A stretch of DNA of 64,000 nucleotides from JBGPQJ01 sp963709295. GTDB taxonomy: Bacteria; Chloroflexota; Anaerolineae; Anaerolineales; Villigracilaceae. This document shows, piece by piece, positions 1-8,495 of the stretch. The translations under genes were made by a program, and so were the position numbers. Every line of letters starts with the position of its first letter. Position 1 is the first letter of the stretch. Below the pieces are notes generated by a model. The model had not been told where the DNA came from, searched no databases, and saw nothing but the letters and a program-made list of their open reading frames with translations. The stretch spans positions 558,001 through 622,000 of the forward strand of contig CAVPVW010000003.1 of the NCBI GenBank assembly GCA_963709295.1, in the 5' to 3' direction.

Positions 1-920
1 ATCGCGCCTCTTTCGATGATGCACCCATCCGACAACATGGAATTCGTTACCTTGCCATCGCGTTCGATCCAGACTGGAGGCCTCTCTTCAGTACGGGTAT
101 GGATGACCCAGCGCCTGTCATTCAAATTCAAAGGAGGATCAGGTACCAGCAAGTCCATCTGAGCCTGCCAGTAGGACTCAATTGTTCCCACGTCCACCCA
201 ATAACCGCTGTAAGGATAGGCAAAAACTCTTCTCCCCTCCGCGACCAGGCGAGGCAGGATATTCCTGCCAAAATCATGAACGGAATCATGCTGATGCCGG
301 TCCGACCACAACGCACGATCAAGGACATTAAGGTTGAAGACATAGACGCCCATATTCGCGAGAGTCGATGTCGGGTTCTTCGGTTTTTCGATAAAAGATG
401 TGACTTTATAATACTCATCCACGCCCACGATGCCGTAGCGAGAGGCCTCTTCGACGGGCACCGAAACCGTTGCCATCGTTACGTCCGCCTGATGATCGAT
501 GTGGAAAGTAATCAACGCATCATAATCCATGGCGTAGATATGGTCACCGGATAATATTAGAATGTGGTCGGGGCTTTCTCTCTTGATGAAGCTGAAATTC
601 TGCTGCACTGCATCGGCAGTGCCAACAAACCAATCGGTTCCAAAACGCGCTTTATAAGGTGTGTAAATTCGTATCCCACCGGTGAAATCGCGGTTGAGGT
701 CCCAGGGACCACCTGCCCCAATGTGCTCGATCAAGGATTGAGGCCGGTATTGAGCCATCATCATGACATCAAACAGCCCGGAATTGGTACAGTTTGACAA
801 AGCAAAATCAATGATTTGATACTTCCCCGCGAAGGGTACAGCCGGTTTTGCGCGTTTTGCAGTAAGAACACTTAAACGCGATCCCTCGCCGCCCGCCAGG
901 ATGACAACTCGTGTTTTCAT
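1..920 (-). CDS. glgC: Glucose-1-phosphate adenylyltransferase, partial
   Basis: Makes ADP-glucose from glucose 1-phosphate and ATP, the committed step of bacterial glycogen synthesis. From the ATG at 918-920 the frame is open for 306 codons to the left window edge, so the C-terminal end is missing. The N-terminus MKTRVVILAGGEGSRL carries the nucleotide-binding signature, followed by KRAKPAVPFAGKY (about residues 22-34), GTADAVQQN (about 100) and SGDHIYAMDY (about 124-133), as expected for the family. Glycogen synthase glgA ends 45 bp upstream on the same strand, so the two are probably cotranscribed. The visible part has no frameshift. Confidence 0.95.
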   Translation of the reverse strand, partial: MKTRVVILAGGEGSRLSVLTAKRAKPAVPFAGKYQIIDFALSNCTNSGLFDVMMMAQYRPQSLIEHIGAGGPWDLNRDFTGGIRIYTPYKARFGTDWFVGTADAVQQNFSFIKRESPDHILILSGDHIYAMDYDALITFHIDHQADVTMATVSVPVEEASRYGIVGVDEYYKVTSFIEKPKNPTSTLANMGVYVFNLNVLDRALWSDRHQHDSVHDFGRNILPRLVAEGRRVFAYPYSGYWVDVGTIESYWQAQMDLLVPDPPLNLNDRRWVIHTRTEERPPVWIERDGKVTNSMLSDGCIIERGA

Positions 921-965
921 ATCATCGCTCCTGTCCCACGGAATTAGAAATATCCACCAGGCATA

Positions 966-2418
966 TCAATCAGAGACCTTGTTGGCTGTCAATTGTTGAT
1001 ATAAATCCAGATATTGCCTGGCCGCGTTTTCCCAGGAAAAATCCTGGGACATTCCATTGTGCTGCAACCTCAACCACCGGTCCCGGTCGCCATAAACAAG
1101 GAGGGCTTCCCTCAGACAATTGGCGAAAGCACCCGGGGAGGCTTCGTCAAACAGAAATCCCGTCCCGCTCACAGTATCGGTATACCCGTGAATGGTATCA
1201 TTCAAGCCGCCCGTTGCCCGACCGAGGGGTACACAGCCGTACCGCATGGCGATCATCTGCGCCAGACCGCATGGTTCGTACCTTGAAGGCATCAGCAAAA
1301 TATCAGCCCCGGAATAGATTTGCCTGGACAGGCGTGCGTCATATCGAATCTCAGCACAGACACGCTCGGGCATCTCGTCCTGAAGGGAGCGAACCGCGGA
1401 TTCCAGGTAGGGGATTCCCGTCCCCAGGATGACCGCCTGCCAGTTTTGATCAACCGTTTGTCTTAATCCATCGACGGCAATGTCCACCCCTTTTTGCGGG
1501 TCCATCCTTGTGATCATTGCAAGAAGAGGAACGTCTGGATTAAACAGGCAATCCCAAAGAGGATTGCAATTTGGCTTTATTTTCAGCTCGGCTCTCAAGG
1601 CTTGCTCCGTCATAATTCGCGGTCAGGGCAGAATCAGTTCTTGGGTCCCACAACTCCAAATCCAGACCGTTAAGGATTCCTGAAAGGGCATCCGCCCGAG
1701 TGCGGAGAAAATCCTGCAAACCGCAACCGAATTCAGGGGTTAGCAGTTCCAGGGCATAGGCAGGCGATACGGCTACAATCGCATCCGCGGTCGCCAACGC
1801 CATGGGGAGCGGAAAATGTCGCGCCCAATCCGGGAGGTGCGGATTCGAGGAAGGATGAAGACCATAAGCGCTTAAGTGCGGAGAAGCACCTCCGCCCATG
1901 AACGGCAGATTGTGGACTTCAATTATTGACTTAATCCAGGCGTAACGCGGATCAGCCAATCGATGGTGAAGCGCGTAGACGGCTGGGGCTGTATGCCAGT
2001 CATTGGCATGAATGATCATTGGCTGCCACCGGATATGCCGAATGAGCTCGAGCGCAGCAAGTGAAAAGAAAGTATATTTTTCGCCATCAATTGCCATGTC
2101 TGCTGAATAGACGGATTGCGCAGAGGATATCGGGGTCCCGTCCACTAAATAGACGGGTGTGCCCGCAATGGACGTTTCAAAAACCTGAACAGGGACCCTC
2201 TGTCCGCCTCTCATGACGGAATAGCTCGAAATCGGCTTGATCTCGTATCCATCGAGGTTGAGATTGTTATGAAGGGGAATGCACAAGCGCACATCCAGTT
2301 GAGGCCACAACGCTCGCAGCGCTCCAGGCAGGGAACCTGCGACATCCCCCAACCCCCCCACCTTTATGAATGGATCGGCTTCAGCAGCCAAGAACAGAAT
2401 TTTTATGGAACGAGGCAT
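966..2418 (-). CDS. glgA: Glycogen synthase, interrupted by one frameshift
   Basis: Transfers glucose from ADP-glucose to the growing alpha-1,4-glucan (GT5 family). The N-terminal part has the ADP-glucose-binding motif KVGGLGDV at residues 19-26 and HANDWHTA further on. The C-terminal GT-B half has MITRMDPQKGVD and MPSRYEPCGLAQM. The two halves lie in different frames: the first hits TAA at 1540-1542. Deleting one A from the AAA run at 1542-1544 (plus strand) joins them as LGLPVNPDVP and gives about 480 residues, the family length. I infer a sequencing indel, not a true pseudogene. It precedes glgC. The TnpB gene ends 35 bp upstream, and no clear Shine-Dalgarno sequence precedes the ATG. Confidence 0.9.
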
Positions 2419-2453
2419 ACTTTATTCTACAACAAAAAGCCGTTCTCCGAAGC

Positions 2454-3680
2454 TTACACAAATCTACACAGGGTAGATCGAGGTTCGGTTCCTGCTTCGA
2501 CGAGGACTGCCGGACGACCCGGTCTTACACCCTCTCCACAGGCGTGTCTTTCCGCGGAACTCGCGGTAGGCCAGTGCTCCAAATTAAAGGCCGCATTCAG
2601 ATCGCGGTCGATGATCAGGCCGCAGACTTCGCACTCGTACAAGCGCTCGCTCAGATCCAACCCGGCTTTGATGTTCCCACAGCGCGAACACCGTTTGCTG
2701 GACGGGTAGAACCGATCGGCCACCTGCACTTCACACCCGTACCACTCACCCTTGTAGCTCAACTGCCGCCTGAACTCATGAAAACCCACATCGGCGATCG
2801 CCTGCGCCAGGTGATGATTTTTCATCATCCCGCTCACGTTCAGGTCTTCCAGCACAACGGCTGACTTGGTTTTCGCCAGCAGGCTGGTCGCCTGGTGCAG
2901 CGTGTCTTTGCGGATGTTCGCAACCCGCAGGTGAGCTTTCGCCAGCTTGGCTATGGCCTTGCGCCGGTTGGCGCTGCCCTTCTGCCGGCGGGATACTGAG
3001 CGTTGTAATCGCTTGATCTTTCGCAGGTTGCGCTTGAGGGCACGCGGGTTCTCGACCCTCGTTCCATCGCTGAAAGTTGCCAGAGCCAGGATCCCCAGGT
3101 CAACCCCTGCTGCTGGCTTTTCCGCTGTTTCCGGTTCAGGCATTTCGATCTCCACCTGCACTGACACGAACCAGCGTCCGGCTCGTTCACTCACGGTGGC
3201 GCTAAAGACGTTCACACCGTCCACCGGCAGGTAGCCGCGCTCCTTCAATCGCAAGCACCCCAGACGCGGCAGTTGAATGGCATCTTCAAAGACGTGAATG
3301 GCGCCGGCCAGCCGGAAGTTGCCAAGACCGTTCTTCTTCGACTTGAATCTCGGGAAACCGACCTGGATCTTCTTGCCCGCCCGCTTCTCTTGCACGCGCC
3401 GGAAGAAGTGAGCAAACGCTTGATCCAGGTTGCGCAGTGCCTCCTGCGGGGCGCACTTCGAGACCTCGTACATCCAGGCCAGCTCGGTTTTCTTGAGCGC
3501 ATTCAGCTCGCGGTGCAGGTCGATCGCCGTGGGAACTTTCTGCCCGGCTTGATAGGCTTCGATCTTGCGCGCCAGCCCCCAGTTATATGCCCAGCGCGCC
3601 GCCCCGGCGTGTCCGGCGCAGGCTGTCTTTTGGGCGTTGTTCAGATCCAACTCGGTCTTGAAGGCACGCAGCACGATCAT
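2454..3680 (-). CDS. tnpB: TnpB family RNA-guided endonuclease (IS200/IS605 or IS607 accessory protein)
   Basis: 408 residues, close to the length of characterised TnpB proteins. The split RuvC catalytic residues are all visible: D194 in GVDLGI, E278 in VVLEDLNVSG and D360 in DRDLNAAFNL. The zinc finger CSRCG (C331, C334) and CEVCG (C350, C353) lies between the second and third. The N-terminal helix-turn-helix segment contains AARWAYNWGL. TnpB nucleases cut DNA guided by an omega-RNA encoded at their own 3' end and promote retention of the transposon. No TnpA transposase is nearby, so this is a solitary TnpB, and its own copy appears catalytically complete. It lies immediately upstream of glgA. 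Confidence 0.93.
   Translation of the reverse strand: MIVLRAFKTELDLNNAQKTACAGHAGAARWAYNWGLARKIEAYQAGQKVPTAIDLHRELNALKKTELAWMYEVSKCAPQEALRNLDQAFAHFFRRVQEKRAGKKIQVGFPRFKSKKNGLGNFRLAGAIHVFEDAIQLPRLGCLRLKERGYLPVDGVNVFSATVSERAGRWFVSVQVEIEMPEPETAEKPAAGVDLGILALATFSDGTRVENPRALKRNLRKIKRLQRSVSRRQKGSANRRKAIAKLAKAHLRVANIRKDTLHQATSLLAKTKSAVVLEDLNVSGMMKNHHLAQAIADVGFHEFRRQLSYKGEWYGCEVQVADRFYPSSKRCSRCGNIKAGLDLSERLYECEVCGLIIDRDLNAAFNLEHWPTASSAERHACGEGVRPGRPAVLVEAGTEPRSTLCRFV
2462..2478 (-). repeat. Hairpin at the 3' end of tnpB, possible right end / omega-RNA element
   Basis: Perfect inverted repeat ATCTAC-N5-GTAGAT overlapping the last codons of tnpB. IS200/IS605-type elements have subterminal hairpins, and TnpB omega-RNAs come from the 3' end of tnpB plus the right end, so this is the natural place for one. 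The exact element boundary cannot be fixed from a single copy. Confidence 0.45.
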
Positions 3681-3772
3681 AGAACAATTGTACTACTAAT
3701 CACCTTCAAACTTAGTTGAGATTTGCACAGAATCGCCACTATTTGAACCGATTTCAGCTCTCAGTTACTACT

Positions 3773-3809
3773 CCCCATCTTCCTGTACCAAGTCATCAGG
3801 AAGATGGGG
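3773..3809. repeat. 13-bp perfect inverted repeat
   Basis: CCCCATCTTCCTG (3773-3785) pairs with CAGGAAGATGGGG (3797-3809) around an 11-nt loop. It lies between the 3' end of the MerR-like gene and the start of tnpB. Neither strand has a T-run after the stem, so it is not a standard terminator. It could end MerR transcription in another way or mark the left end of the TnpB element. Confidence 0.5.
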
Positions 3810-3826
3810 GACCTTTCACTACAGGT

Positions 3827-4650
3827 TTACAATTTTTCAACCGGGAATTGAATTTCTGTCACGGTGTCAGGGTCGGACTGACTCCCTGCTTGAGACGGAC
3901 GCAGATAGACCTCCCGGCAAGGACCGGTGATCCGGTAACCATTTTCCGTGATCCATTTCTGAATCGCGTTATACGCCTCGCCGATGGTCGTAAACGGTCC
4001 GTGGTGGACGCAACAAGCCATGGCTTCCACCGAAGGCAACGTTCGCACTTTCACCTTGTTGCTTTCTTTCAATGTCCCCTGAATCACTTCGCATACCTCG
4101 ATATCCCAATCCACTTCTTTAAATTCGTCATCGTGGTAGATCGAGAAGCAGGCTGAGTTGGGAACGGGGTGTACCTGTTGCTTTGCGAGATATCCCCCCA
4201 ATTCGCTCCAGAGCGGTCCCTGTTCAGGAGGCGTTGGAACAACTCCCCTCACGGATGCAACCGTCACGGGCTCAATTTTTTTAATCACGACATCGTACTT
4301 CGACATGCTTTCCTCCGATTCGATTTGTCTCAGCCGAACTTCTATCCGGACAAGACGTTCTGCTTCCTCGTCCAACCTGGTTTGAACCTCGGCGCGGCGC
4401 AAGGTGAGCATTCCACGCATCTGGTCCGTTGTGATTTTCTCATCCAGCAGACGGCCGATCTGCTCGAGGGAGAATCCCAGGTCCTTCAGGGCGAGTATTC
4501 GATTTAACCGACCAGACTGCTCTTGTGAATAATAGCGATAGCCAGTGAATTCATCAACCTTGTCTGGCTGAGCAGACCGATTTCATCGTAATAGCGCAGG
4601 GTCTTGATGGGAACGCGGCTGAGTTTGGAAAAGTCTCCGATCCGGATCAT
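3827..4650 (-). CDS. MerR family regulator with GyrI-like effector domain, one frameshift
   Basis: The N-terminus from ATG 4650 (MIRIGDFSKLSRVPIKTLRY) is a MerR winged helix-turn-helix. After a dimerisation helix comes a GyrI-like/BmrR-type small-molecule binding domain (SKYDVVIKKIEPVTVASVRG to EIQFPVEKL). The protein is probably a one-component multidrug or small-molecule sensor. The frame breaks at about 4563: adding one C to a CC run gives GLLSPDKVDEFTGYRYYS, the expected MerR continuation, so this is probably a sequencing indel. No obvious target gene is adjacent; it is flanked by tnpB and the tRNA-His terminator. Confidence 0.85.
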
Positions 4651-4742
4651 TGGTTGGAAGGTCCCTTCATCGTGTTTATACAGCCTCCAGTGGGAGGAGA
4701 GTCAAGGGGGAGTAGCGATTAAAATTATATTCAATTATTAAG

Positions 4743-4765
4743 AAAAAACCTCCCAAATAGGGAGG
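4743..4765 (-). terminator. Rho-independent terminator after tRNA-His
   Basis: On the minus strand CCTCCC-N5-GGGAGG is followed directly by TTTTTT. It sits 8 bp beyond the 3' end of tRNA-His and ends the hisS/tRNA-His transcripts. Confidence 0.88.
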
Positions 4766-4772
4766 CGTAGAG

Positions 4773-4846
4773 GGTGCCCAGTGGGTCTTGAACCCACAAC
4801 CTTCTGATCCACAGTCAGACGTTCCGCCAATTGAACTATGGGCACC
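4773..4846 (-). tRNA. tRNA-His (GTG anticodon)
   Basis: Cloverleaf on the minus strand: acceptor stem GTGCCCA pairs with TGGGCAC, with the extra G(-1) typical of tRNA-His opposite C73. The anticodon loop CTGTGGA sits between TCTGA and TCAGA, and the T loop is GTTCAAG. CCA is not encoded. It lies just downstream of hisS, so synthetase and cognate tRNA are neighbours. Confidence 0.96.
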
Positions 4847-6156
4847 ATGTTTCGAGCGGGCGGATTATATCACCACCTTCATCCAGATTCAAGGATTTTC
4901 GGACTGCAGGTACGATTTCGGATCGTTCAACGGTCTGCTGACTGCCATCCCGCAGGTTTTTGACGGTCACTTTTCCCGATGAGGCCTCATCCGGACCCAC
5001 GACCAATACGACTTCAATTCCAAGTTTATCGGCAAACTTAAATTGCCGGGGGAGTTTTGCCGCTTCGGGGTACACCATGACGTTCAATCCTGATTGCCTT
5101 AATGTGGAAGCAAGGGAATATGAATCCAGGATCAGCGAATTCATCAAAGACCGTTACCAGTACGGGCGCCGAGGCAGGCACATAAGCAGGGACTAAACCT
5201 GCTTCTTTTAGTACAAGACCGATGACCACGTCACCCATAGCAAAACCGACAGCAGGCAAAGGTTCTCCGCCCACGTCAGCAAGCAGGTTGTCGTATCTTC
5301 CTCCTCCGAAAATCGCTCTGGGCAGAGAACCGCTCAAATCGAAAGCCTCAAAAACGGTCCCAGTATAATAAAGTAATCCTCGCATGATGTTGGGGTCGAA
5401 GACCACATATTCACTTACACCTAAAGCTTCCAGAGCAGAAATAACTCGCAGCAGGCTTTTGGAGGATTTATACAGTTCGCTATTCGCAAGGATTTCCTTC
5501 AGGCCACCCAGTTGTTCGGCAGTCAGCCCGATTTCCAAAGCATTCGTCTCCCAGGCTTCCGGTTTCATTTTCGTGCGCCGGTCAATCAGCCCGCTCAACT
5601 CCAACCGTTTTTCGGGTGGAATTCCCAAGGAATCAAACTGGGCTTCCATTAAACGCCGATCGCTCACTCGGATTTGTACCTGGTCCGGTTTTAATCCCAC
5701 CAGCTTAAAGAACGTCACCGCAACAGCAATCAATTCCGCGTCCGATTCGGGCGAGTCGACGCCGAGCATGTCGATATTCCACTGGAAAAATTCCCTGCTC
5801 CTCCCACGTTGAGGTTGTTCATATCGCCAGAAAGGACCAAATGACCACCAGCGGATCGGAAAGGTCAATTCGTTCTGCCGCTTGGCGATCATGCGCGCAA
5901 GGGACGGTGTCAATTCCGGTCGAAGCGCTACCAGATCCCCACCTCGGTCATTAAAAACGAAAGATTGCTTCTTGACGAGCTCGTCGCCCGATTTGGCTGC
6001 ATACAGGTCGATCGGCTCAATAAATGGACCATCCCACTCCTGATATCCAAACGCCTGGGACGCCTGCCTGACCTTATCATTGATGAAATTCCGTAAAGCC
6101 ATGTCTTCGGGGTAAAATTCACGTGTCCCTTTGACCGGTTGAATGATGTTCTTCAT
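4836..6156 (-). CDS. hisS: Histidyl-tRNA synthetase, one frameshift
   Basis: Class II synthetase charging tRNA-His. The N-terminus (KGTREFYPEDMALRNFI) contains motif 1, ALRPELTPSLARMIAKR motif 2, and FGGGRYDNLL the histidine-binding/motif 3 region. The C-terminal anticodon-binding domain (VMVYPEAAKLPRQFKFADK) is in another frame. Removing one A from the AAA at 5146-5148 joins them as VTVLMNSLILDSYSL. The start has GGGAG upstream. The apparent stop at 4836 lies inside tRNA-His. If the T-run at 4896-4899 is one base short, the protein would instead end at 4879 with VRKILESG, a more usual C-terminus. Confidence 0.9.
4864..4892 (-). promoter_or_regulatory. Promoter for tRNA-His
   Basis: On the minus strand TTGAAT (4887-4892), 17-bp spacer, TATAAT (4864-4869). 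Transcription would start a few bases before the tRNA 5' end. It lies at the extreme 3' end of hisS, inside or just after the coding region depending on where hisS really stops. Confidence 0.75.
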
Positions 6157-6185
6157 AAAAAGCTCCCAAAATCAAAATTCAGTGA

Positions 6186-6213
6186 TTGAATATTAGTACG
6201 AGTTTGGTATAAT
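6186..6213 (+). promoter_or_regulatory. Promoter for the methyltransferase/PIG-L pair
   Basis: TTGAAT (6186-6191), 16-bp spacer, TATAAT (6208-6213), 40 bp before the ATG at 6254, which has AAGGAG upstream. It sits in the divergent region between hisS and the methyltransferase gene. Confidence 0.65.
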
Positions 6214-6253
6214 GCCTTGAACCAAACAGGCAATAATCCTAAGGAGAGCGACT

Positions 6254-7054
6254 ATGGAAATCAACTATCAGGAGACCACCAAGGATCTGCTGACTCGAAT
6301 TGACATCCACAAAAAATACGGCGGCCGCGACATCGATCAGTGGATGATCGACCTGCTCAAACCCGCACCTGGATCGAAAATACTGGATATTGGCTGCGGC
6401 GCCGGCAAACAATGCTTCCTTTACCTTGATTATACTAAAGGAAATGCCGACATCACCGGAGGCGATGTCTCTCAAGAACTATTGACGAAGGCTCACAGTG
6501 AAAATGAGAAGCGGGGCAATCCCGTCAAGTTCATGGAATTGAATTTTAATAAGCGATTCCCTTTCGATGACAATTCATTTGACCTTGAGTTCAGCTGCTT
6601 TGCCATTTATTATGCCGCAGACATTCCAGTTACCATCCAGGAAATGCACAGGGTATTAAAGCCAGGCGGCAGGCTTTTCACCACGGGTCCTCTGCCCGCC
6701 AATAAGAAATTGTTCTACGATATTATCAAGGAAGCCACCGGGAAGCCCATCCCGCCCATGCCAGGATCGAGCCGCTACGAATCGATGATCTTCGAGAACG
6801 TAAAGCAGCTTTTTTCAAAAGCGGAAATGCATGTGTTCGAAAATCCACTGACGTTCGATGGTGTTCAACCGTTTGTTGATTACACGAAAGCATCGTTGGG
6901 CGAAGACAGGAAGTTATGGACCAGTCTCTTCAATGGGCAGAAGGAATTCGATGAACTGATGACAAACATTGAAAAGACTGCAGAAAAAAGAATAAAGCAG
7001 GATGGCAAACTTGTCATGACGAAAGTCGTTGGCGGAATTCTGGCTACCAAATAG
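6254..7054 (+). CDS. SAM-dependent class I methyltransferase
   Basis: 266 residues with a Rossmann-type methyltransferase fold. Motif I is ILDIGCGAGKQ (about residues 43-53), followed by GGDVSQELL (acidic residue binding the SAM ribose), the FPFDDNSFDLEFSCFAIYY region and EMHRVLKPGGRLFTTGP, typical of the Methyltransf_11/25 group. The substrate cannot be deduced. A strong AAGGAG ribosome site precedes the ATG. It is followed after 17 bp by a PIG-L deacetylase on the same strand, so the two may modify the same small molecule or glycan. Confidence 0.85.
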   Translation: MEINYQETTKDLLTRIDIHKKYGGRDIDQWMIDLLKPAPGSKILDIGCGAGKQCFLYLDYTKGNADITGGDVSQELLTKAHSENEKRGNPVKFMELNFNKRFPFDDNSFDLEFSCFAIYYAADIPVTIQEMHRVLKPGGRLFTTGPLPANKKLFYDIIKEATGKPIPPMPGSSRYESMIFENVKQLFSKAEMHVFENPLTFDGVQPFVDYTKASLGEDRKLWTSLFNGQKEFDELMTNIEKTAEKRIKQDGKLVMTKVVGGILATK

Positions 7055-7071
7055 CTGAGACTGGAACTCTG

Positions 7072-7710
7072 ATGCAATTTTTTGGCAAGCGTACCCTCTT
7101 CCTTGGCGCCCACCCCGATGATATAGAACTGGGCTGCGGAGCGCTCATCCACCACATCAACACGATCAGCGACGTGTTGTGCGTGACGTTATCCGACAAC
7201 CAGAAAAACCCGCTTCTCAAGGATGTCGTTGACGAGCATTTTCGCAGCATGGAAGTCCTTGGAGTGCCAAAGGACAAGGTGATTCTGGGCGATTTCACGA
7301 CGAGAATCTTTCATGATTCCCGCCAGGATATCCTGGAATACTTTCTGAAACTGAGGAAGGAATTCAATCCTGACATCATTTTCGTCCATTCCAAACAGGA
7401 TATCCACCAGGACCACAATGCCATGACCGATGAAGCCTTACGTGCCTACCGAGGCATCACCGTATTGGGATTTGATGTCGTGCGGTCCTCCTACGGCTTT
7501 TTCCCCCACTTTCTGGTTGAAGTTAATGAAGCTGACGTTAATGCCAAGCTGGATGCCTTGGCCCAATACAAAACCTACCAGGACAAGTACTACTTTGACC
7601 GAGACGTTTTGCGTGCCACGATGATACGCCATGGCACCCTGGCGGAATGTCCATTCGCCGAGGGGTTTGATATTCTACGAATAGTTGGGCGATTCGAGTC
7701 CAACAGCTAA
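7072..7710 (+). CDS. PIG-L (LmbE) family N-acetyl deacetylase
   Basis: 212 residues. The zinc-binding and catalytic motif AHPDDIELGCG is at residues 14-24, and the later metal ligand region is HSKQDIHQDHNAMTDEALRA, both hallmarks of LmbE/MshB-type deacetylases acting on N-acetylglucosaminyl conjugates. The exact substrate is unknown; an N-acetylated sugar or sugar lipid is likely. It is downstream of a methyltransferase in a two-gene unit ended by the terminator at 7712-7743. Confidence 0.9.
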   Translation: MQFFGKRTLFLGAHPDDIELGCGALIHHINTISDVLCVTLSDNQKNPLLKDVVDEHFRSMEVLGVPKDKVILGDFTTRIFHDSRQDILEYFLKLRKEFNPDIIFVHSKQDIHQDHNAMTDEALRAYRGITVLGFDVVRSSYGFFPHFLVEVNEADVNAKLDALAQYKTYQDKYYFDRDVLRATMIRHGTLAECPFAEGFDILRIVGRFESNS

Positions 7711-7711
7711 T

Positions 7712-7743
7712 AAAAATCGGGCAGCGACGCTGCCCGATTTTTA
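7712..7743. terminator. Bidirectional terminator
   Basis: AAAAATCGGGCAGC-N3-GCTGCCCGATTTTT is symmetric, with a T-run on both strands. It lies between the convergent PIG-L gene and the end of the SUF operon; its last bases overlap the 3' end of the Rieske gene. Confidence 0.92.
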
Positions 7744-8088
7744 TTCTTTAGGAATTCCTATCTCAATTTTCCCATCCACCACACGGACTGGGTAAGCGGG
7801 GATGTCCACCACGGCAGGCAGGGTTACTGCCTTCCCAGAGCGGATATCAAACTCGGCACCATGCCTGGGGCAGACCACCTGGTGTCCGTCAAGCATGCCG
7901 TCTCCCAATGGACCGTTATCGTGCGAACAGACATCGCCAATTGCGAACAGCTGCCCTGCGATATTGAAGATTACGATGGGAATACCTTCGATCTCCACGA
8001 AAAGACGCTCTCCATTCGGGAGGTCTGTTTCGGAAGCAATTTCAAGGAATGTGAGCTGGCTTAAATCCTTCTGAATGTAATTAAACAT
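7741..8088 (-). CDS. Rieske [2Fe-2S] ferredoxin-like protein of the SUF operon
   Basis: 115 residues. The Rieske ligands are CSH (C54, H56) and CPRHG (C73, H76), the NirD/ferredoxin-subunit type, with no membrane anchor, so a soluble cytoplasmic electron carrier. It is the last gene of the SUF operon, 6 bp after sufU. Its position suggests a role in electron supply for cluster assembly or as a client; this is inference. Confidence 0.9.
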   Translation of the reverse strand: MFNYIQKDLSQLTFLEIASETDLPNGERLFVEIEGIPIVIFNIAGQLFAIGDVCSHDNGPLGDGMLDGHQVVCPRHGAEFDIRSGKAVTLPAVVDIPAYPVRVVDGKIEIGIPKE

Positions 8089-8094
8089 GGCACA

Positions 8095-8490
8095 TCACTC
8101 GACCAACTCGTCGGTGGCGGAGCTCATTCCATAGACTCCAGCCTTAAGTACTTTCAACGATAATAACGCGCATTTTAATCTGACAGGACCCAGTTCAATC
8201 CCCAATAATTCCAGGATATGATCTTTATTTAGAACCTTCACGTCGTCAAGCTTTTTACCGACAATGGATTCGAGCAACAGATCAGCGGATGCTTGCGAGA
8301 TGGCGCACCCATGTCCATCAAATCGGGCGTCGGTAATCATTCCCTGTTCATCCACCCGCAAGTCGATGCGAATATGGTCGCCACACAAGGGATTCGAATC
8401 CTCAAATGAAAGGTCGTGAGGATCCAGGCTGCCGCGATAGGCAGGATTCTTATAATGTTCGATGATGACTTCCCGATAGAGATCGTCCAT
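8095..8490 (-). CDS. sufU: SufU/IscU-like Fe-S scaffold or sulfur-transfer protein
   Basis: 131 residues of the IscU/SufU fold. The three conserved cysteines are C36 in NPLCGD (with D38), C62 in GHGCAIS and C107 in LKCALL. In SufU these bind zinc and accept persulfide from SufS. At this length it is compact, but it follows sufS by 5 bp as in Gram-positive SUF operons, which favours SufU over IscU. Confidence 0.92.
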   Translation of the reverse strand: MDDLYREVIIEHYKNPAYRGSLDPHDLSFEDSNPLCGDHIRIDLRVDEQGMITDARFDGHGCAISQASADLLLESIVGKKLDDVKVLNKDHILELLGIELGPVRLKCALLSLKVLKAGVYGMSSATDELVE

Positions 8491-8495
8491 GCAAT

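Noticed and set aside
966..2418. Programmed frameshift in glgA
   Set aside because: No slippery heptamer with a following structure is evident, and the same kind of one-base break occurs in many unrelated genes.
4836..4846. Overlap of the hisS stop codon with tRNA-His as a regulatory trick
   Set aside because: The hisS 3' end is probably misread: one more base in the T-run at 4896-4899 gives a normal C-terminus before the tRNA, and this window has many such indels.
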